Assembly: GCA_017881985.1 (NCBI GenBank)
Contig: JADGQH010000136.1
Coordinates: 1-8,450, forward strand
Length of the DNA stretch: 8,450 bases
Origin: Chloroflexota bacterium
GTDB taxonomy: Bacteria > Chloroflexota > Limnocylindria > Limnocylindrales > CSP1-4
Direction: 5' to 3'
In this document: positions 1 to 5,430 of the stretch, one piece after another
Layout: every line of letters starts with the position of its first letter
Numbering within the stretch: position 1 is the stretch's first letter
Notes under the pieces: generated by a model
What the model saw: the letters and a program-made list of their open reading frames with translations, nothing else
What the model was told of the DNA's origin: nothing
Databases searched by the model: none
Translations under genes and position numbers: made by a program

Positions 1-27
1 GGTGCCGCTCATCGGCCGGCCCGGGCA

Positions 28-41
28 GGCGGCTCGCCGCC
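28..41 (-). terminator. Weak hairpin downstream of the acyl-CoA dehydrogenase gene
   Basis: GGCGG at 28-32 pairs with CCGCC at 37-41 around a four-base loop, about 30 bases past the stop of the leftward acyl-CoA dehydrogenase gene. There is no U-tract, so this is at best a factor-dependent terminator or a 3'-end stabilising stem. Such short stems arise easily in DNA this GC-rich. Confidence 0.2.
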
Positions 42-72
42 CCGAACCGGGTCGGCGTCGCTCACCACCCGC

Positions 73-1299
73 TCACCAGCCGCCCCCGCCGAGGGCCGGC
101 CAGCGCTCGAAGCCCTGTGCCGGGAGGGGCTCGCAGCGGATCGGCCGGTCCTCGCGGTAGCCCAGGGCGTAGTCCGCCTGGATGAGCGTGTGGAGCTGGC
201 TGGTTCCCTCGTAGATCACCGCCGCCTTCGAGTTGCGCAGGTAGCGCTCCACCGGGAACTCGTTGCTGTACCCATTCGCACCGTGCACCTGGATCGCGTC
301 GAGCGCGGCGGCCACGCTGTGCTCCGTGGCGTGCCACTTCGCCAGCGAGGTCTCTCGCGTGTTGCGGACCCCATGGTTCTTCAGCCATGCCGCGCGCCAG
401 ACGAGAAGCCGACCAACTTCCGTGCCAGCGGCCATCTTCGCGATCATCTGCTTGACCAGCTGGTGGCGCCCGATCTCCTCGCCGAAGGTCTCGCGCTGGT
501 GGGCGTACGCGACGCTCGCGTCCAGGCAGGCCTGCGCGAGGCCGACGGCGCCCGCGGCGACCGTGAAGCGGCCCTGGTCGATCGCGCTCATCGCGACGAG
601 GAATCCTTCGCCCTCCTCGCCGATCCGGTTCTCGACCGGGACGACCACGTTGTCGAGGGTGACGAGCCCGGTGTTCCCGGCCCGGATCCCGAGCTTGCCG
701 TGCAGCGTCCCCGTCGTCAGGCCGGCCATCCCGCGCTCGAGCATGAACGCCGTCACGCCGCGATGCTTCTTTCCTCGATCGACCGTTGCGAAGAGCAGGA
801 TGTGGTCCGCGAGGTCGGCCAGGCTGATCCAGATCTTCGAGCCGTTGAGGACGTAGGCGTCGCCGTCGCGGCGGGCGGTCGTCTGGAGGCTCGCCGCATC
901 GGTCCCGGCGCCCGGCTCGGTCAGCGCGAACGTCGCGAGCTTCCTCCCCTGCGCCTGCGGCACGAGCCAGCGTCGGCGCTGCTCGTCGGTCCCCCACTGG
1001 AGCAGCGCCAGCGAGTTCAGGCCGACGTGCACGCTCATCACCACCCGGAAGGCGGTGTCGGCGCGCTCCAGCTCCTCGCACAGGATCGCGAACGAGACGA
1101 AGTCCATCCCGGACCCGCCCCACGCTTCCGGGATCGGCGCGCCCAGGTAGCCGAGCTCCCCCATCTTCTCGAAGACCTCCGGATGCGCCTCGCCCCGCTC
1201 GTCCCAGGCCCGGATGTTCGGCAGGATCTCCGCCGCGACGAACTCGCGGACGGAATCGCGGACGAGCCGGTTCTCGTCGCTCAGGCTGAAGTCGATCAC
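73..1299 (-). CDS. Acyl-CoA dehydrogenase family protein
   Basis: FAD-dependent flavoprotein predicted to introduce the alpha-beta double bond into an acyl-CoA thioester in the cytoplasm and pass electrons to electron-transfer flavoprotein. The 408 residues cover the whole family fold. An N-terminal helical domain begins at IDFSLSDEN. The FAD/substrate motif FALTEPGAGTDAAS lies at about 124-137, with KIWIS at 155-159 in the beta domain. RETFG is at about 269-273, and the C-terminal run from QVHGANGYSNEFPVERY to YEGTSQ carries the probable catalytic base Glu364 in the YEGT motif, the position used by medium- and short-chain enzymes. The GTG start at 1299 is chosen because the family N-terminus begins there and GGAG lies 7 bases upstream (1307-1310). 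The frame stays open further upstream but that part has no protein-like character. The gene is divergent from the aminotransferase. Chain length and substrate cannot be told; the C-terminal tail of about 25 residues is a little longer than usual. Confidence 0.93.
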   Translation of the reverse strand: MIDFSLSDENRLVRDSVREFVAAEILPNIRAWDERGEAHPEVFEKMGELGYLGAPIPEAWGGSGMDFVSFAILCEELERADTAFRVVMSVHVGLNSLALLQWGTDEQRRRWLVPQAQGRKLATFALTEPGAGTDAASLQTTARRDGDAYVLNGSKIWISLADLADHILLFATVDRGKKHRGVTAFMLERGMAGLTTGTLHGKLGIRAGNTGLVTLDNVVVPVENRIGEEGEGFLVAMSAIDQGRFTVAAGAVGLAQACLDASVAYAHQRETFGEEIGRHQLVKQMIAKMAAGTEVGRLLVWRAAWLKNHGVRNTRETSLAKWHATEHSVAAALDAIQVHGANGYSNEFPVERYLRNSKAAVIYEGTSQLHTLIQADYALGYREDRPIRCEPLPAQGFERWPALGGGGW

Positions 1300-1404
1300 G
1301 CTGGCACTCCGCGGGGCTCCTGGAGGGGTTGGGCCGACATCGTCGCACGCGGAGCGGAGGGCGGCACGGCAGTGGGCGACGCGAGAGCGGCCGATGCGCC
1401 AGAC

Positions 1405-1440
1405 GGCCACGCCACAGGGGGCCACGCGAAGGCCACGCGA
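1405..1440. repeat. Short direct repeats in the divergent control region
   Basis: GGCCACGC occurs three times at 1405-1412, 1420-1427 and 1431-1438, and the last two copies extend to GGCCACGCGA spaced 11 bases apart. They lie between the divergent acyl-CoA dehydrogenase and aminotransferase genes, where a regulator controlling both could bind. Low sequence complexity is the main alternative explanation. Confidence 0.3.
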
Positions 1441-1514
1441 CGGCCCCACAGCCGGCCCGGACCGCCCTGCCATCGGCGCGACCTTCGGCCCCCCGGCTCC
1501 CGGTCCGCGCCCGA

Positions 1515-1520
1515 TATACT
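1515..1520 (+). promoter_or_regulatory. Candidate -10 element for the aminotransferase gene
   Basis: TATACT at 1515-1520 is the best sigma-70 type -10 match in an otherwise GC-rich 289-bp divergent intergenic region. It would start transcription near 1527, about 60 bases before the aminotransferase ATG. No convincing -35 hexamer lies 16-18 bases upstream, so the promoter may need an activator. No comparable element was seen for the leftward acyl-CoA dehydrogenase gene. Confidence 0.35.
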
Positions 1521-1588
1521 CGGCCAAGGTCCGCCGCAGCCCGCCCGAGTGACGCGGCCCGGCCGGCGACGTACCCGAGGACCCACTC

Positions 1589-2947
1589 ATGGAAACCGTG
1601 ACCGCGCCGGCCGCCTCCGGCCTGATTTCCGCCGACTCCGGCCCGAATTCGGCCGTCTCCGGCCTGGACCTCGCCGCCCTTGCCGCGGCCAACCTGACGC
1701 CGGTCCTCGGCCGCTATTTCGAGCGGTCGTGGGCGCGGGGCGAGGGCCATCGCCTGTACGACACGGATGGCAGGGCGTACCTGGACTTCGCGAATGGGAT
1801 CGCGGTCAGTGTCCTGGGCCACGGCCACCCGGCGGTGACGGCCGCGATCCACGCCCAGGTGGACCAGCTGATCGCCCCGTGCGCGGCGATGGGATACGCC
1901 GAATCGACGGTCCGCCACGCGAAGCTCCTCGCGGAGTTCCTGCCCGAGCCGCTCGACTCGATCTTCTTCATGAACTCCGGCTCGGAGGCGATCGAGGCGG
2001 CGATCAAGCTCGCGCGGCGGGTCACCGGGCGGCCCGGCATCATCGCGTTCCGGGGCGGGTTTCACGGCCGCACGATCGGCGCCGCCAGCATCACGAGCTC
2101 GAACATCAACTACCGGCTCGGCTACGAGCCGCTCCTGCCGGGCGTCTACCTGAGCCCGTTCCCGTCGGTCTATCGCGATTTCGACGGCGACGAGGCGCGA
2201 GCCGTGGAGGTCTCGCTGAAGCACCTGCGCGAGCTGCTCAAGACGACGATCCCGCCCTCCGCAGTGGCGGCGATGATCCTCGAGCCGGTCCAGGGCGAGG
2301 GTGGCTACATCCCGGCCCCGCCGGCCTTCCTCCGGGCGCTCCGCGCGATCTGCGACGAGCACGGGATCCTCCTCGTCGCGGACGAGGTCCAGGCGGGCTT
2401 CGGGCGCACCGGGAAGATGTGGTCATTCGAGCACGCCGGGATTGTCCCGGACGTCGTCTGCGTGGCCAAGGCGATCGCGAACGGCTTGCCGCTCTCCGCG
2501 ATCGCGAGCTCCAGGGCGCTCCAGGAGCGTTGGGGCCGCAGCGCCCACGGCACCACGTATGGCGGCAACCCGGTGGCGTGTGCCGCCGGGATCGCGGTCC
2601 TCGAGACGATCCGCGCCGAGGGGCTCGTGGAGAACAGCGCCGCGCGGGGGGCCGAGCTGATGGCCGGCCTTCGCGCCATCGCGGCCGACGACGTCAGGAT
2701 CGGCGACGTGCGGGGCCTCGGGCTCATGATCGGGGTGGAGTTCGTCCGCGACCGCGCAACGAGGGAGCCCGACGGGGCTCTTTGTGAGGCCGTGATCCAG
2801 GGCTGTGCGGATGCGGGCCTGCTGGTCATCTCGTGCGGGGTCGAGCACAACGTGATCCGCTGGATCGCGCCGCTGAACGTGACGTCCGCGGAGATCGACG
2901 AGGCGCTCGGGATCTTCGACCGCGTGCTTCACTCGGTGCGCGCCTAG
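1589..2947 (+). CDS. Class III PLP-dependent aminotransferase, GABA/omega-amino acid type
   Basis: Predicted cytoplasmic fold-type I aminotransferase moving an amino group, probably from an omega-amino acid such as GABA or from ornithine-like substrates, to a 2-oxoacid. The 452 residues contain the full class III signature. NSGSEAIEAAIKLAR near 129-143 binds the PLP phosphate, and FHGRT at 158-162 supplies the ring-stacking region. EPVQGEGG lies at 232-239. VADEVQAGFGRTG follows with Asp265 for the pyridine nitrogen. AKAIANGLPLSAI carries the Schiff-base Lys294, and GTTYGGNP is at 321-328. A late Arg424 in IRWIAPL probably holds the substrate carboxylate. The ATG at 1589 has GAGG 8 bases upstream (1577-1580). 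The first 28 or so residues are an Ala/Ser/Gly-rich extension made of a degenerate repeat. Archaeal relatives annotated as GABA transaminases include broad-range amino-acid racemases, so the exact reaction is unsure; the family is not. Confidence 0.93.
   Translation: METVTAPAASGLISADSGPNSAVSGLDLAALAAANLTPVLGRYFERSWARGEGHRLYDTDGRAYLDFANGIAVSVLGHGHPAVTAAIHAQVDQLIAPCAAMGYAESTVRHAKLLAEFLPEPLDSIFFMNSGSEAIEAAIKLARRVTGRPGIIAFRGGFHGRTIGAASITSSNINYRLGYEPLLPGVYLSPFPSVYRDFDGDEARAVEVSLKHLRELLKTTIPPSAVAAMILEPVQGEGGYIPAPPAFLRALRAICDEHGILLVADEVQAGFGRTGKMWSFEHAGIVPDVVCVAKAIANGLPLSAIASSRALQERWGRSAHGTTYGGNPVACAAGIAVLETIRAEGLVENSAARGAELMAGLRAIAADDVRIGDVRGLGLMIGVEFVRDRATREPDGALCEAVIQGCADAGLLVISCGVEHNVIRWIAPLNVTSAEIDEALGIFDRVLHSVRA
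1616..1678 (+). repeat. Three 21-bp tandem repeats at the start of the aminotransferase gene
   Basis: Units at 1616-1636, 1637-1657 and 1658-1678 each begin TCCGGCC and encode seven residues: SGLISAD, SGPNSAV and SGLDLAA. The repeat lies before the conserved fold begins (about residue 33), so it lengthens only the N-terminal tail. In-frame copy number can change without breaking the gene. Confidence 0.55.
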
Positions 2948-2958
2948 CCGGGACGACC

Positions 2959-3136
2959 CGTCGCGCGGCGTCCGGTCGCGCGGCGTCAGGTCGTGAAGCG
3001 CGCGGTCGCGCGGGGTGCGGTCTCTCGGCGTTCGGTTCCGCGGCTCCGGTCGCGCGGGGTGCGGTCGCGAAGCGCGCGGTCGCGAAGCGCGCGGTCGCGA
3101 AGCGCGCGGTCGCGCGGGTGCGGTCGCGACCCGATC
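2959..3136. repeat. 15-bp tandem repeat array, 12 units
   Basis: About 12 consecutive units of 15 bases (two are 14), all beginning GGTC, GGTT or, in the first, CGTC. The three units at 3063-3077, 3078-3092 and 3093-3107 are identical (GGTCGCGAAGCGCGC). The others are variants, such as GGTCGCGCGGGGTGC at 3004-3018 and 3048-3062. The array starts 11 bases after the aminotransferase stop. Since 15 is a multiple of 3, every frame reads as a charged five-residue repeat (for example SARSR or DRTPR), which creates spurious open frames. No ribosome-binding site or recognisable protein is associated, so this is treated as non-coding. Confidence 0.85.
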
Positions 3137-3168
3137 AGCCGGGCTGATCGTCATCGGCTCCACCGATG
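3133..3168. other. Two consecutive hairpins after the repeat array
   Basis: GATCAGC at 3133-3139 pairs with GCTGATC at 3143-3149 around a three-base loop. CATCGG at 3152-3157 then pairs with CCGATG at 3163-3168 around five bases. They sit at the right edge of the 15-bp array, about 190 bases past the aminotransferase stop. No U-run follows, so if they end transcription they would do so inefficiently or with Rho. They could also be an RNA 3'-end protector. Confidence 0.35.
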
Positions 3169-3198
3169 GGATCGGAGCCTCGCACACTCAGTCCGACG

Positions 3199-3215
3199 AC
3201 GAAACTGCGTTTCGT
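3199..3215. other. Perfect hairpin in the convergent spacer
   Basis: ACGAAAC at 3199-3205 pairs perfectly with GTTTCGT at 3209-3215 around the loop TGC. It lies between the rightward aminotransferase gene and the leftward helix-turn-helix gene, so it could act on transcripts from either side. The rest of the sequence between the repeat array and the helix-turn-helix gene shows no gene. Confidence 0.35.
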
Positions 3216-3342
3216 GGGCGGTTTCGTGCTCGGCAACCCAAGATCCATCAGCGGGCATGATCGATATCACGCCGGCTTATGGCGCCGCCAGGAGACGGGG
3301 TTCGTCCGTCCCGACGGGACTTCGGAGCCCCGACCGGTCCTC

Positions 3343-3356
3343 CGAGCGTCGGCTCG
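3343..3356 (-). terminator. Small hairpin just past the helix-turn-helix gene stop
   Basis: CGAGC at 3343-3347 pairs with GCTCG at 3352-3356 around four bases, starting 4 bases beyond the stop codon of the leftward gene. A second stem, GTCCC at 3308-3312 with GGGAC at 3316-3320, follows. Neither has a U-tract, so a role in termination is only suggested by position. Confidence 0.25.
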
Positions 3357-3360
3357 TCGG

Positions 3361-3552
3361 CTACTGCTGGCGGCCGTTGGCCAGGAAGCTCATCACGTCC
3401 GCGAGCCGGAAGCGGCGATCGCCGCGGCGGCAGACACGGAAGAATGGGAGCTCGCCGCGATCGCCGAGGCGCTTCACGGTGTTGACGTGGAGGTGGAGCA
3501 TCTCCGCGACCTCGCTCGCGGTGAGGAGCGGCCCTAGCTCGCTGATCGCCAT
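3361..3552 (-). CDS. Small helix-turn-helix DNA-binding protein, excisionase/MerR-like family
   Basis: A 63-residue protein that is almost entirely one winged helix-turn-helix domain. LLTASEVAEMLHLHVNTVKR at 9-28 forms the helix-turn-helix, GELPFFRVCRRGDRRFR at about 33-49 the wing, and LADVMSFLA the closing helix. This is the layout of the excisionase-type HTH_17 family, which also includes BldC-like developmental regulators. It lacks any sensor or dimerisation domain. The ATG at 3552 is chosen because GAGG lies 6 bases upstream (3559-3562) and the domain begins there; an upstream in-frame ATG at 3651 would add 33 residues with no family resemblance. The gene stands alone on the minus strand with no integrase or other phage gene in view. 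An orphan transcription regulator is therefore likelier than a true excisionase. Its target is unknown; the inverted repeats upstream are candidates. Confidence 0.8.
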   Translation of the reverse strand: MAISELGPLLTASEVAEMLHLHVNTVKRLGDRGELPFFRVCRRGDRRFRLADVMSFLANGRQQ

Positions 3553-3662
3553 GTGGTTCCTCGCCTGATCGGTTGCGGTCGCGCCGGACGCTTCCAGTGG
3601 CAACAGGTGGAGTGCGACCCGCTTCGATGGGGAGCGTAGGGGTCGGCGCACGACGGGCCAAG

Positions 3663-3692
3663 CCGTACCTTCGGTCTAGGAGGGTCGTACGG
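3663..3692. promoter_or_regulatory. Inverted repeat, possible operator
   Basis: CCGTAC at 3663-3668 is mirrored by GTACGG at 3687-3692 across 18 bases. It lies about 110 bases upstream of the leftward helix-turn-helix gene and could be its autoregulatory site. On the plus strand the loop contains AGGAGG (3678-3683), a strong ribosome-binding sequence 10 bases before an ATG at 3694, so a role in RNA is also possible. Confidence 0.25.
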
Positions 3693-3693
3693 C

Positions 3694-3855
3694 ATGGTGG
3701 GGTGGGGTCCCGGGCCGACGGCGTCGCGCGAACCAAACCACGCCGCGGGCAGCAGCGCGGCGCACGCGAGACGCGCCGTTCCGGCCGCGCTTCGGACGCT
3801 CGCGAGCCCCGGCCGCCCGCCGCGCCGTCCTCGAGCCGCGTCGCCCGGCGCATGA
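3694..3855 (+). CDS. Doubtful 53-residue open reading frame
   Basis: ATG at 3694 follows AGGAGG (3678-3683) and opens a frame of 53 codons ending in TGA at 3853-3855. The product begins MVGWGPGPTASREPN and becomes a run of Ala, Arg and Pro with no membrane segment or family resemblance. Third-position GC is only about 80%, close to the background and lower than expected for a real gene here, and the stop falls inside the promoter-like module. The ribosome-binding sequence is the only positive sign, so the frame may well be chance. Confidence 0.15.
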   Translation: MVGWGPGPTASREPNHAAGSSAAHARRAVPAALRTLASPGRPPRRPRAASPGA

Positions 3856-3894
3856 CGGGCCGTCATGACGCGGACGTCTCCGGACCACACACTC
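3851..3894 (+). promoter_or_regulatory. Promoter/operator module, copy A, upstream of the YggT-like gene
   Basis: CATGACGG at 3851-3858 is mirrored by CCGTCATG at 3860-3867 with one central base, a near-perfect operator. The shared string CCGTCATGAC is followed after exactly 15 bases by CCACACACTC (3885-3894), and the same arrangement recurs at 5629-5672 before csbD. Read as a promoter, ATGACG (3865-3870) matches the -35 consensus and CACACT (3888-3893) serves as -10 with a 17-bp spacer. The inverted repeat overlaps the -35, which suggests control by a dimeric regulator. Transcription would begin near 3900 and leave a leader of about 140 bases. Confidence 0.55.
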
Positions 3895-3972
3895 GCATCA
3901 CGCTCAGACGTGGGCGAAGGCAATGAGCAGTGGAACCAGATCGCTTCCTGCGTGCTGACGGCACGGGGATGA

Positions 3973-4002
3973 ATGGCCGTGACCGGCCCTGTCGCCGGCC
4001 AT
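3973..4002 (+). other. Leader hairpin before the YggT-like gene
   Basis: ATGGCCG at 3973-3979 pairs with CGGCCAT at 3996-4002 around a 16-base loop, within the predicted 5' leader and 37 bases before the start codon. An 11-codon frame with a modest ribosome-binding sequence lies further upstream at 3923-3958. Either could tune expression, but the sequence alone does not show it. Confidence 0.25.
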
Positions 4003-4039
4003 GGTGGAGCGCCCTTCAGTCGCGCACGAGGAGAATGTC

Positions 4040-4516
4040 ATGAGCATCGATCGGGTAGACCGAACGGTCGTCACCCAGGACCGCACGCCGACGGCGGGCC
4101 AGCCGCCGCTCGCGACAGCGGGCCAGCCACCGCTCGCGACCGCGCAGCCATTCGCACCAACCGTGTCGCAGGAGACCGTGCGGACGGACAGCCAGCACGT
4201 CACGAGGACGAGTCCCGGCGGTCCCGAGATGACCCGCCGAATCATCGTGCTCGTCTTCGGGCTCATCCAGATCGTCATCGGGGCGCGCATCGTCCTGCTG
4301 CTGCTGGACGCGCGGGAAGCCAACGGCCTCGTGTCCGGCATCCTCAACGTCAGCCAGCTGTTCGTGGCGCCATTCGTCGGGATCCTCGGGAAGGACTCGC
4401 TGCACGCCGCGGGCTCGGTGCTCGATGTCGCCGCCATCCTGGCCTTCGTCGGCTGGTCGCTCCTCGAGCTGATCGTGATCTGGGCGCTTGGCATCTTCCG
4501 GCGCGAGCCGGCCTGA
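4040..4516 (+). CDS. YggT-family-like membrane protein
   Basis: A 158-residue inner-membrane protein. Residues 1-64 are a hydrophilic, Pro/Thr/Gln-rich tail, probably cytoplasmic. Residues 67-89 (RIIVLVFGLIQIVIGARIVLL) and about 126-152 form two membrane helices joined by a loop containing NGLVSGILNVSQLFVAPFVGI. The pattern of an arginine inside the first helix, SxxFVxPF in the loop and a second helix beginning near LDVAA fits the YggT family, small proteins of unclear role linked to envelope integrity and osmotic stress. The ATG at 4040 is preferred to an in-frame ATG at 4001 because AGGAG lies 6 bases upstream (4029-4033) and 4001 sits inside a hairpin. It is the first gene after promoter-like module A. 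The N-terminal tail holds two copies of an eight-residue repeat. Confidence 0.75.
   Translation: MSIDRVDRTVVTQDRTPTAGQPPLATAGQPPLATAQPFAPTVSQETVRTDSQHVTRTSPGGPEMTRRIIVLVFGLIQIVIGARIVLLLLDAREANGLVSGILNVSQLFVAPFVGILGKDSLHAAGSVLDVAAILAFVGWSLLELIVIWALGIFRREPA
4094..4141 (+). repeat. Two 24-bp tandem repeats in the YggT-like gene
   Basis: Units 4094-4117 and 4118-4141 differ at two bases and each encode AGQPPLAT. A partial third unit (AQPFAPT) follows. The repeat lies in the unstructured N-terminal tail and keeps the frame, so it looks like recent slippage or duplication in a tolerant region. Confidence 0.75.
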
Positions 4517-4540
4517 CCGGCCCACGCGTCGCACGCACCT

Positions 4541-4598
4541 GACCGCAGGGCGGTCTCCAGTCGGGCGGGGCTCCGTCCGCGAACAGCGTCGGCCGACG
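4541..4598 (+). other. Hairpin and 12-bp palindrome between the YggT-like and GlsB-like genes
   Basis: GACCGC at 4541-4546 pairs with GCGGTC at 4550-4555 around AGG, 25 bases after the YggT-like stop. It may attenuate read-through or protect the transcript end. CGTCGGCCGACG at 4587-4598 is a perfect 12-bp palindrome 31 bases before the GlsB-like start and could be an operator. No clear promoter was found in this 113-bp gap. Confidence 0.3.
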
Positions 4599-4629
4599 GA
4601 AGGCCGCGCACCGGGAAGGAACACATGCA

Positions 4630-4896
4630 ATGAGCTTCATCGCCTGGATCGTGGTCGGCGCGATCGCCGGCTTCCTCGCCAGCCAGGTCATGCGCGCGCG
4701 TGAGGGCCTGCTGATGATGGTCGTGCTGGGTATCGTCGGCGCCCTTGTCGGCGGTTTCCTTGCCCAGGCTGTCTTCCACAAGGGCGACGTCAGCGGCATC
4801 AACATCGAGAGCATCGTCATCGCCACCCTCGGCGCGATCCTGGTCATCTTCGTGGTGCACATGGCGACCGGTTCGCGTGGCCTCCTTCGCCGCTGA
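4630..4896 (+). CDS. GlsB/YeaQ/YmgE family stress-response membrane protein
   Basis: An 88-residue, almost wholly hydrophobic protein of the family once called transglycosylase-associated protein, usually 80-90 residues and induced by general or envelope stress. Three membrane helices are visible at about 3-20 (FIAWIVVGAIAGFLASQV), 27-48 (rich in Gly, with GIVGALVGGFLA) and 59-78. The glycine-patterned first two helices and the short polar link HKGDVSGIN are typical of the family. Its biochemical function is not established. The ATG at 4630 has GAAGGA ending 9 bases upstream (4615-4620); a nearer ATG at 4625 is out of frame and stops after two codons. The gene lies between two other small membrane protein genes, consistent with a shared stress transcript. 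Confidence 0.9.
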   Translation: MSFIAWIVVGAIAGFLASQVMRAREGLLMMVVLGIVGALVGGFLAQAVFHKGDVSGINIESIVIATLGAILVIFVVHMATGSRGLLRR

Positions 4897-4920
4897 CGTC
4901 AGCTCCAGCAGGCGCCATCG

Positions 4921-5430
4921 ATGAAAGGCACGAAGTCCGGGCGGCACCCTCGCGCTGACCGGACGCCGAGCGCGGACCCCGGGCAGCGCCGCGCCGGCTT
5001 CGCCCGGCGCCTGTCCGGAGCCATCTCGTCAGCGTTGACGACCGGGACGACGTTCGTCGGGCGCGTGCCGGGCACGCTCGATGCGACGAGGACCGGCGCG
5101 CGCGAGGCGGCGCGCTCGCTCCAGACCCTCCCCGACCCGACCCTCCAGTGGCTCGCGGCGGGCTCGGTCGGGCTGAGTGCCGGGCTCTTCCTCACCGGCA
5201 AGCGGCGCCTGGTCATCGCGGCGAGCCTTGCGCCGGCCGTTGCGATGGGTGCGGCAATCGTCGCGCGGCCAGTCGAGTCTGCCGTCGCGGACATTCTCGT
5301 CGCGCGGCCGGCTGAGCCAGCCATCCCGAAAGTCCTCGGGCCGGTGACCGTCGTCCGGCCGAAAGGCAACGAACCCTGGCGAGCCGTGTCGGGTCTGACG
5401 CGACACGGAAACGGCGTGAAGCGTGGGTAG
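4921..5430 (+). CDS. Two-helix membrane protein of unknown function
   Basis: A 169-residue protein that I cannot assign to a named family. Residues 1-70 are basic and hydrophilic, with stretches such as GFARRLSGAISSALTTGTTF that could form amphipathic helices. Two membrane helices follow at about 75-92 (LQWLAAGSVGLSAGLFLTG) and 97-115 (LVIAASLAPAVAMGAAIVA), separated by the tight basic turn KRR. The C-terminal 55 residues are polar. The start at 4921 has a weak AGCAGG 8 bases upstream and lies 24 bases after the GlsB-like stop, so translation may follow on from that gene. The end overlaps the next gene by 8 bases. Coding character is supported by the membrane pattern and the tight packing on both sides. 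An envelope or stress role is inferred from neighbours only. Confidence 0.7.
   Translation: MKGTKSGRHPRADRTPSADPGQRRAGFARRLSGAISSALTTGTTFVGRVPGTLDATRTGAREAARSLQTLPDPTLQWLAAGSVGLSAGLFLTGKRRLVIAASLAPAVAMGAAIVARPVESAVADILVARPAEPAIPKVLGPVTVVRPKGNEPWRAVSGLTRHGNGVKRG

Larger units (their letters stand above)
3553..4039. other. Gene-poor stretch between the HTH gene and the stress island
   Basis: This 487-bp interval has no convincing gene. It holds the inverted repeat at 3663-3692, a doubtful short reading frame at 3694-3855, a promoter/operator-like module at 3851-3894 and a long leader with a hairpin at 3973-4002. The open frames crossing it on both strands are rich in Arg, Pro and Ala and resemble no known family. 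Confidence 0.6.

Noticed and set aside
1300..1692. N-terminal extension of the acyl-CoA dehydrogenase to an upstream ATG
   Set aside because: The extra 131 residues would overlap the divergent aminotransferase start and look like translated GC-rich spacer; the family N-terminus begins at the GTG at 1299 with a ribosome-binding sequence.
62..2362. Very long minus-strand open frame (766 codons)
   Set aside because: It runs antisense or out of frame through the acyl-CoA dehydrogenase and aminotransferase genes and is rich in Arg, Gly and Pro without any family pattern. Long shadow frames are normal at this GC content.
190..2787. Very long plus-strand open frame (865 codons)
   Set aside because: It is antisense to the acyl-CoA dehydrogenase gene and out of frame in the aminotransferase gene; both of those carry clear catalytic motifs.
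2959..3136. CRISPR array
   Set aside because: The units follow one another directly with no unique spacers and are only 15 bases long.
2423..3187. Minus-strand frame with repeated DRTPR and ASRPR pentapeptides
   Set aside because: The repeats come from translating the 15-bp tandem array; the remainder is antisense to the aminotransferase gene and there is no start signal.
3166..3537. Plus-strand frame of 123 codons
   Set aside because: It covers the helix-turn-helix gene in antisense; the minus-strand frame has the recognisable domain and ribosome-binding site.
4894..4901. TGACGTCA palindrome at the end of the GlsB-like gene
   Set aside because: An 8-bp palindrome that includes the stop codon is expected by chance, and no related site was seen.
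3904..4947. Minus-strand frame of 347 codons
   Set aside because: It is antisense to the YggT-like and GlsB-like genes, whose membrane-helix patterns and ribosome-binding sites are convincing.
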